Source: Xylona heveae TC161 (lineage: Eukaryota; Ascomycota; Xylonomycetes; Xylonales; Xylonaceae). From it: a DNA stretch of 64,000 bases. The translations under genes and the position numbers were made by a program. Shown here piece by piece: positions 60,401 through 64,000 of this stretch. Where the stretch lies: assembly GCF_001619985.1 (NCBI RefSeq), contig NW_017264201.1, positions 1,054,001 to 1,118,000 of the forward strand, read 5' to 3'. How positions within the stretch are numbered: position 1 is the first letter of the stretch; each line of letters opens with the position of its first letter. The notes beneath the pieces are model-generated. The model saw only the letters and a list, made by a program, of their open reading frames with translations, had not been told where the DNA came from and searched no databases.

Positions 60401-62155
60401 CCAAGAATTTTTTTCCTTATTTTTCCTGGACACTGCCACCAACCAGGCGGTGCCAGGGTCTAACCGAAATATTAAAGGGGTTTCGGCCTGTCCTGTGGTG
60501 AAGCTCAAGGAGAAAAAGAAAAAAAGAGCTGAATTAAAGCACAGAAAACAAGGCACAGGATTGTGCAGGAGCCACTGCGCGGCGCTGCGTAGGCTCAAGC
60601 ACAATGGCTCGTTGCAGTTGTGGAGAATTGGCAAGAGGATTCGTTTTGGGGCGAGCAGTGGGTCCAGAAGATCTTTGCGTAATGCAGCAACCATGGGTCT
60701 CTGGATAATTAACTGCAGGATTATGGTCGTATGTTTGAGTACTACACAGTATGCCTGCGCAGCGTCAAGGATAACTTGTCTCGACGCAATTAATTCCTTC
60801 CGGCCGGATTTCCGTATTGTTTCAAACACAACCTATTGGGTGATGGACGACCTGACCAATGGCCAGCGTGGGGCAGCTGCAATTGCTTTCCTCAGAGAGG
60901 TACCCGAAGCCCCAAGGTCAGTTTTGCACACCAATGATCATCGATGGGATGGTTAGATAGGAGCGTGGAGTGGGAAAGCCAACCAGCGTTTTTTCCCCGT
61001 CTGGCCACCATCGACCACGAAAATAATCCTAGAAAAGGAGAAAAAAGAAAGTTGTTGGAGCAAGGCGGAGATGTAAAAACGGGTATCGGTACCTGAAAAG
61101 CCCGATGATCAGCTTGTTTAGAGCCCGACGCGCATGAAGCATGTACCTTTGTACTGTTGTCAGGAACATCGTCATTGTGCCTAATTAAAGACGGGAACCC
61201 GAGGGAAGAAATGACAAGGGGCTAGCTAAGAGAAAGCCATCGACGAATTAAACAGGGTCATTCCCTGGCTGATCTTATTAGGACAAATATATAGCAAGGT
61301 CCGTTGTTTTGCATTTACGCTTGGGGAGGTCCTGGTGGCTTCTGAAGGCCCTGGGCTGAAAGTGGAGTTAGCGGATGGACGAACGTGGAAGTTGAGGTAC
61401 GAGCAGTTATCAGCCACAACGTTAAGACAGCCAGAGAGGCTAAGCGGAAAGAAAACCTGCAGAAACTTCATCTCCAAGACTATAGCAAGATTATCATCGA
61501 TTCGTGAGTGGCTGAAACAACCCATCAAATTAAAGTTAGTGGACGGATTGAAGCTTTCAATCCGGAAAATTGTCATAGATTGTTCTTGGCATATGAGATT
61601 GCCCCTCGCTTGCAGTGGTTTATCAAGTCTGACATCTTCTTCTCAACATTATATATCAGCTGATTTTAATCCGTCATCTAACATCCTAACAAGTTCACAA
61701 TTTACGGTGAATAGTACACAGCGATGAGCAAAGCTTGTGACATGGGCGGTGAGCGCGTCACCGGGTCAACCAATACGCGTCCGTTCAAGGCACGGCACTA
61801 CGAGCTTATTTTATGCTTACCACAGAGGTTATCTGTAGTCAAACCACGGTGTTAAACATACAGTCCTCAGCCAACCAAGAAAAATAAAGGCTGGTCATGA
61901 TATCACGCGGCATATTTCCTTCAACGGTTGAAGATCACGTAAAATAGCACATTGAGAATTTGGCGCCGCGCCTTAGACAAAGACTCTCGACTTTTTTCTT
62001 TACCATAAGATTACATGTGATCAGGGGAGAAGAAAAAAGAAAGATTGAAAAAGTCCACAAGGAAAACCTGAAACAGCATAGATAGTCAAATTCAAAGCCG
62101 CAACTTCGCCGTGATCAATCGTCACCCTTTTGTCCCAATTTCCTGTACCAACACC
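57424..62155. other. Gene-poor region between the KPR-fold gene and sub2
   Basis: About 4.7 kb. The first 1.7 kb (57424-59200) is probably promoter and leader of the minus-strand KPR-fold gene and is rich in microsatellites: GA/GTGT words at 57779-57850, GAGT repeats at 58901-58936, and a GA-to-GT compound repeat at 58975-59007. A 221-codon minus-strand frame at 57533-58198 is Ser/Leu/Arg-rich and most likely leader. From 59200 to 61900 I see no supported gene; frames at 60387-60956 and 61335-61727 lack any recognised motif. 61950-62155 is likely the sub2 3' UTR. Confidence 0.5.
58901..59007. repeat. Compound microsatellite (GAGT / GA / GT)
   Basis: GAGT tetramers (58901-58936) are followed by GA dinucleotides and then GT dinucleotides (58975-59007) in the upstream region of the KPR-fold gene. 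Length variation between strains is expected. Confidence 0.85.
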
Positions 62156-64000
62156 TCAGTTTGCCATGTAAGTGCTAGCATCGATACCATCGGCAGGGAA
62201 CTCGCTGCGACAGGATTAGTACGGTCAATCATGTATCAAAAGGATAAGGTCTGGCTTACGGAAGCTCCACAGCGAATCGGCTCTGGATCTGCTTCAACAC
62301 CTCCTGGTCTGCCTCGCTGCTGACAAAGGAGATTGAGAGACCCTTGGTACCGAAACGACCGGCACGGCCAACACGGTGAAGATACGAATCGGCGTCCGCG
62401 GGCAAGTCGTAGTTAATGGCCAAGTTGATACGTTCAATATCAATACCACGGCCGAAGACATCGGTAGCGACGCAGATTCGCTTGTTGAATTCCTTGAATT
62501 CCTTGTAACGTTTGATACTGCGAAAAAGTCAGCCACTGTCTCACTCGAGCTGATATGAGTTACTTACCGCTCTTCCTGACTAACACCAGAGTGCACCGCG
62601 ATACTGGGGAAGTTGCATTCACGAAGCAACTTATCCAACTCAGTAGCACGGACAGTGCTCTTGACAAAGATGATGACCTGGTTAAACTCGAGGCTGTCAA
62701 GCAGGTCATTCAGCTTTCTGTTCTTCTCGCCTTCAGCGAGCTTGATGTAGTACTGCTGCAAACCGTGAAGAGTGAGCTTCGTGTCGTTGTCGACGTACAG
62801 CTCAAGAGGAGACTGCATGAACTTCTTGACGATAGGTCGAATCTCTTGAGAGAGAGTGGCACTGAACATCATGACTTGCTTCGAGGAAGGAGTAGCGCGG
62901 AAGATTTCTTGAACATCACGACGCATGTCTACCGCAAAGGGGCTTTAATCAGTGGTCGTCGAGGAATACAAGAACATATGTTTGGCTTACCAACTTGATC
63001 CAGCATTTTATCGCACTCGTCCAAGACGAAGACCTTAACGCTTCCCAAACGAAGACGCTTATCGCGGACCAAAGCGCACAGACGACCAGGGGTGCCGACG
63101 ATGATGTGGGGGTGGGTGTCTTTGTTTGCAAGGGTCTCAATGTCCTTTTGCATAGGGGTACCACCGTAGAAGACAGCAGTCTTGACATCCGGAAGATATT
63201 TGCTGAAACGAGCGTATTCGTTCTTGATTTGGTATGCCAACTCACGGGTGTGGCACATAACAATCACCGAAGTCTCACCCGGAACGGGATCAATCTGCTG
63301 CAAAGTCGTGAGGACGAAGACGGCAGTCTTTCCAAGACCAGATTTGGCCTGACAAATGACATCGGTACCGAGAATAGCCTGAGGAATGACGGCTTGCTGA
63401 ACTGTAGGGATGAATCGATGCGCGTGTTAGACTTTAATTCCGTGCCATGAAATTTGCAACAACGAAAAGCCTCCACCGTCCGCCCGTCCGTCTCAAGATG
63501 AATGTACAAGACACACAAATGACATTGATACGAGTCAAGTATGTTGAAAGGGTTTCAGCACCTGCGCTCTGTGCAAAGGCAGATGAAGCGGTGCGAAAAT
63601 TCAAGTCTCTCTTCTACCGCCAACCGGTGGTAGCGGCGAAACGCCCGCCTCTGATGAGGCATATGGGCGGAGCAGGTCCGGAAGCCTCTTTGGATATCTC
63701 GCCTTACTAACGCCATGAGATGACCTTTCATCCTTTCAGGAGAAGATCAGGAAGGGCAATCCCTAGTATCGGTGCCTTCACGCGAGTATATGCGCCGGTT
63801 GAATGCTATCCACAGTCGATATGCAGTATAGCCAGCCCTCAGAGGCTTCCTATCGCCACCCGCAGAAATCCGCACCAGAGCGGACTCACAATTTCATTTG
63901 CGCGATACATGTAGATGGACGAACGGACGAACGGACGGACGCTGACAGAGGGATGAAAGTAGATGAAGCTTGGGAGAAAAACTTAAGACTGACCCTCCGA
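62156..64000 (-). CDS. sub2: Sub2/UAP56-type DEAD-box RNA helicase, partial (5' end beyond window)
   Basis: Minus-strand exons 64000-63994 (end of an exon), 63401-62991, 62928-62568, 62517-62260 and 62204-62156 join in frame to 361 residues; about 80 N-terminal residues lie outside the window. Motifs in order: Walker A in [17 protein letters not shown], motif Ib TPGRL, the family-typical DECD in place of DEAD ([13 protein letters not shown]), SAT in [20 protein letters not shown], and motifs V and VI in [12 protein letters not shown] and [10 protein letters not shown]. The C-terminus DASTYMAN is diagnostic of Sub2. Family knowledge: Sub2/UAP56 helps U2 snRNP join the branch site and, within TREX, loads export factors on mRNA. 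The edge sequence reads TCGGAGG before GTCAGT, restoring the conserved HPSEVQQ reading (SEV visible across the splice) and giving a first visible intron of about 592 nt (63993-63402), far longer than the others here (46-62 nt). Confidence 0.95.
63402..63993 (-). other. Long intron of sub2
   Basis: This 592-nt interval starts GTCAGT and ends CCTACAG on the minus strand and joins TCGGAGG to TTCAGCAAG in frame. It has a GGACGAAC-type octamer repeat at 63917-63941. I found no convincing box C/D or H/ACA snoRNA and no complete extra exon, though retained reading would meet stops quickly. Confidence 0.75.

Noticed and set aside
61335-61727. 130-codon + strand frame starting with a mixed-composition segment
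   Set aside because: The first 50 residues look plausible but there is no family match I can name, no splice extension, and the second half is Ser-rich filler.

Overview
The window looks like chromosomal DNA of a filamentous ascomycete, most likely Eurotiales (Aspergillus/Penicillium/Talaromyces type). The evidence is an AreA-type GATA factor ending in EWEWLTMSL, a NIMA kinase, a DASH Hsk3 subunit, a fungal TRP-like/flavin-carrier protein, a Zn(II)2Cys6 regulator, and many short GT-AG introns (mostly 50-145 nt). I could not fix the genus. I saw no rRNA or tRNA genes, CRISPR arrays, integrated viruses or recognisable transposons.

Twelve genes are well supported; exons were joined by hand from splice signals and reading-frame continuity. 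From left to right: nimA kinase (minus, 3' end outside the window) and a divergent ankyrin/double-BTB protein (plus); a TRP-like membrane protein (plus); a gene-poor stretch of about 9 kb; a C2H2 factor (plus); a WBP11-like splicing factor (minus), divergent from a La-module protein of LARP7/Pof8 type (plus); an Hsp9/Hsp12-like stress protein (minus); an RBR ubiquitin ligase (minus); a gene-poor 6.8 kb; a Zn(II)2Cys6 factor (plus); a gene-poor 9.4 kb; areA (plus); hsk3 (minus); a ketopantoate-reductase-fold protein with a very long disordered tail (minus); a gene-poor 4.7 kb; and sub2 (minus, 5' end outside the window).

The set is mostly housekeeping and regulatory: cell cycle and kinetochore (nimA, hsk3), RNA processing and export (sub2, WBP11-like, La-related), ubiquitin pathway (BTB adaptor, RBR ligase), and three transcription factors. 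The factors lie beside the longest non-coding stretches, as expected if those hold large promoters and leaders. I see no biosynthetic cluster and no operon-like organisation.

The points most worth a second look are: the La-module protein, whose usual 3'-uridylate-binding residues look replaced; the KPR-fold protein, which seems to have lost the family's catalytic lysine; an intron of about 592 nt in sub2; an Hsp12-like gene whose first and last coding exons are both 14 nt; a 9-mer (TACGGAGTA) noted seven times, always on the + strand and always between the confident genes; and a switch from pyrimidine-rich to purine-rich + strand between convergent genes, best seen at 20-22 kb.
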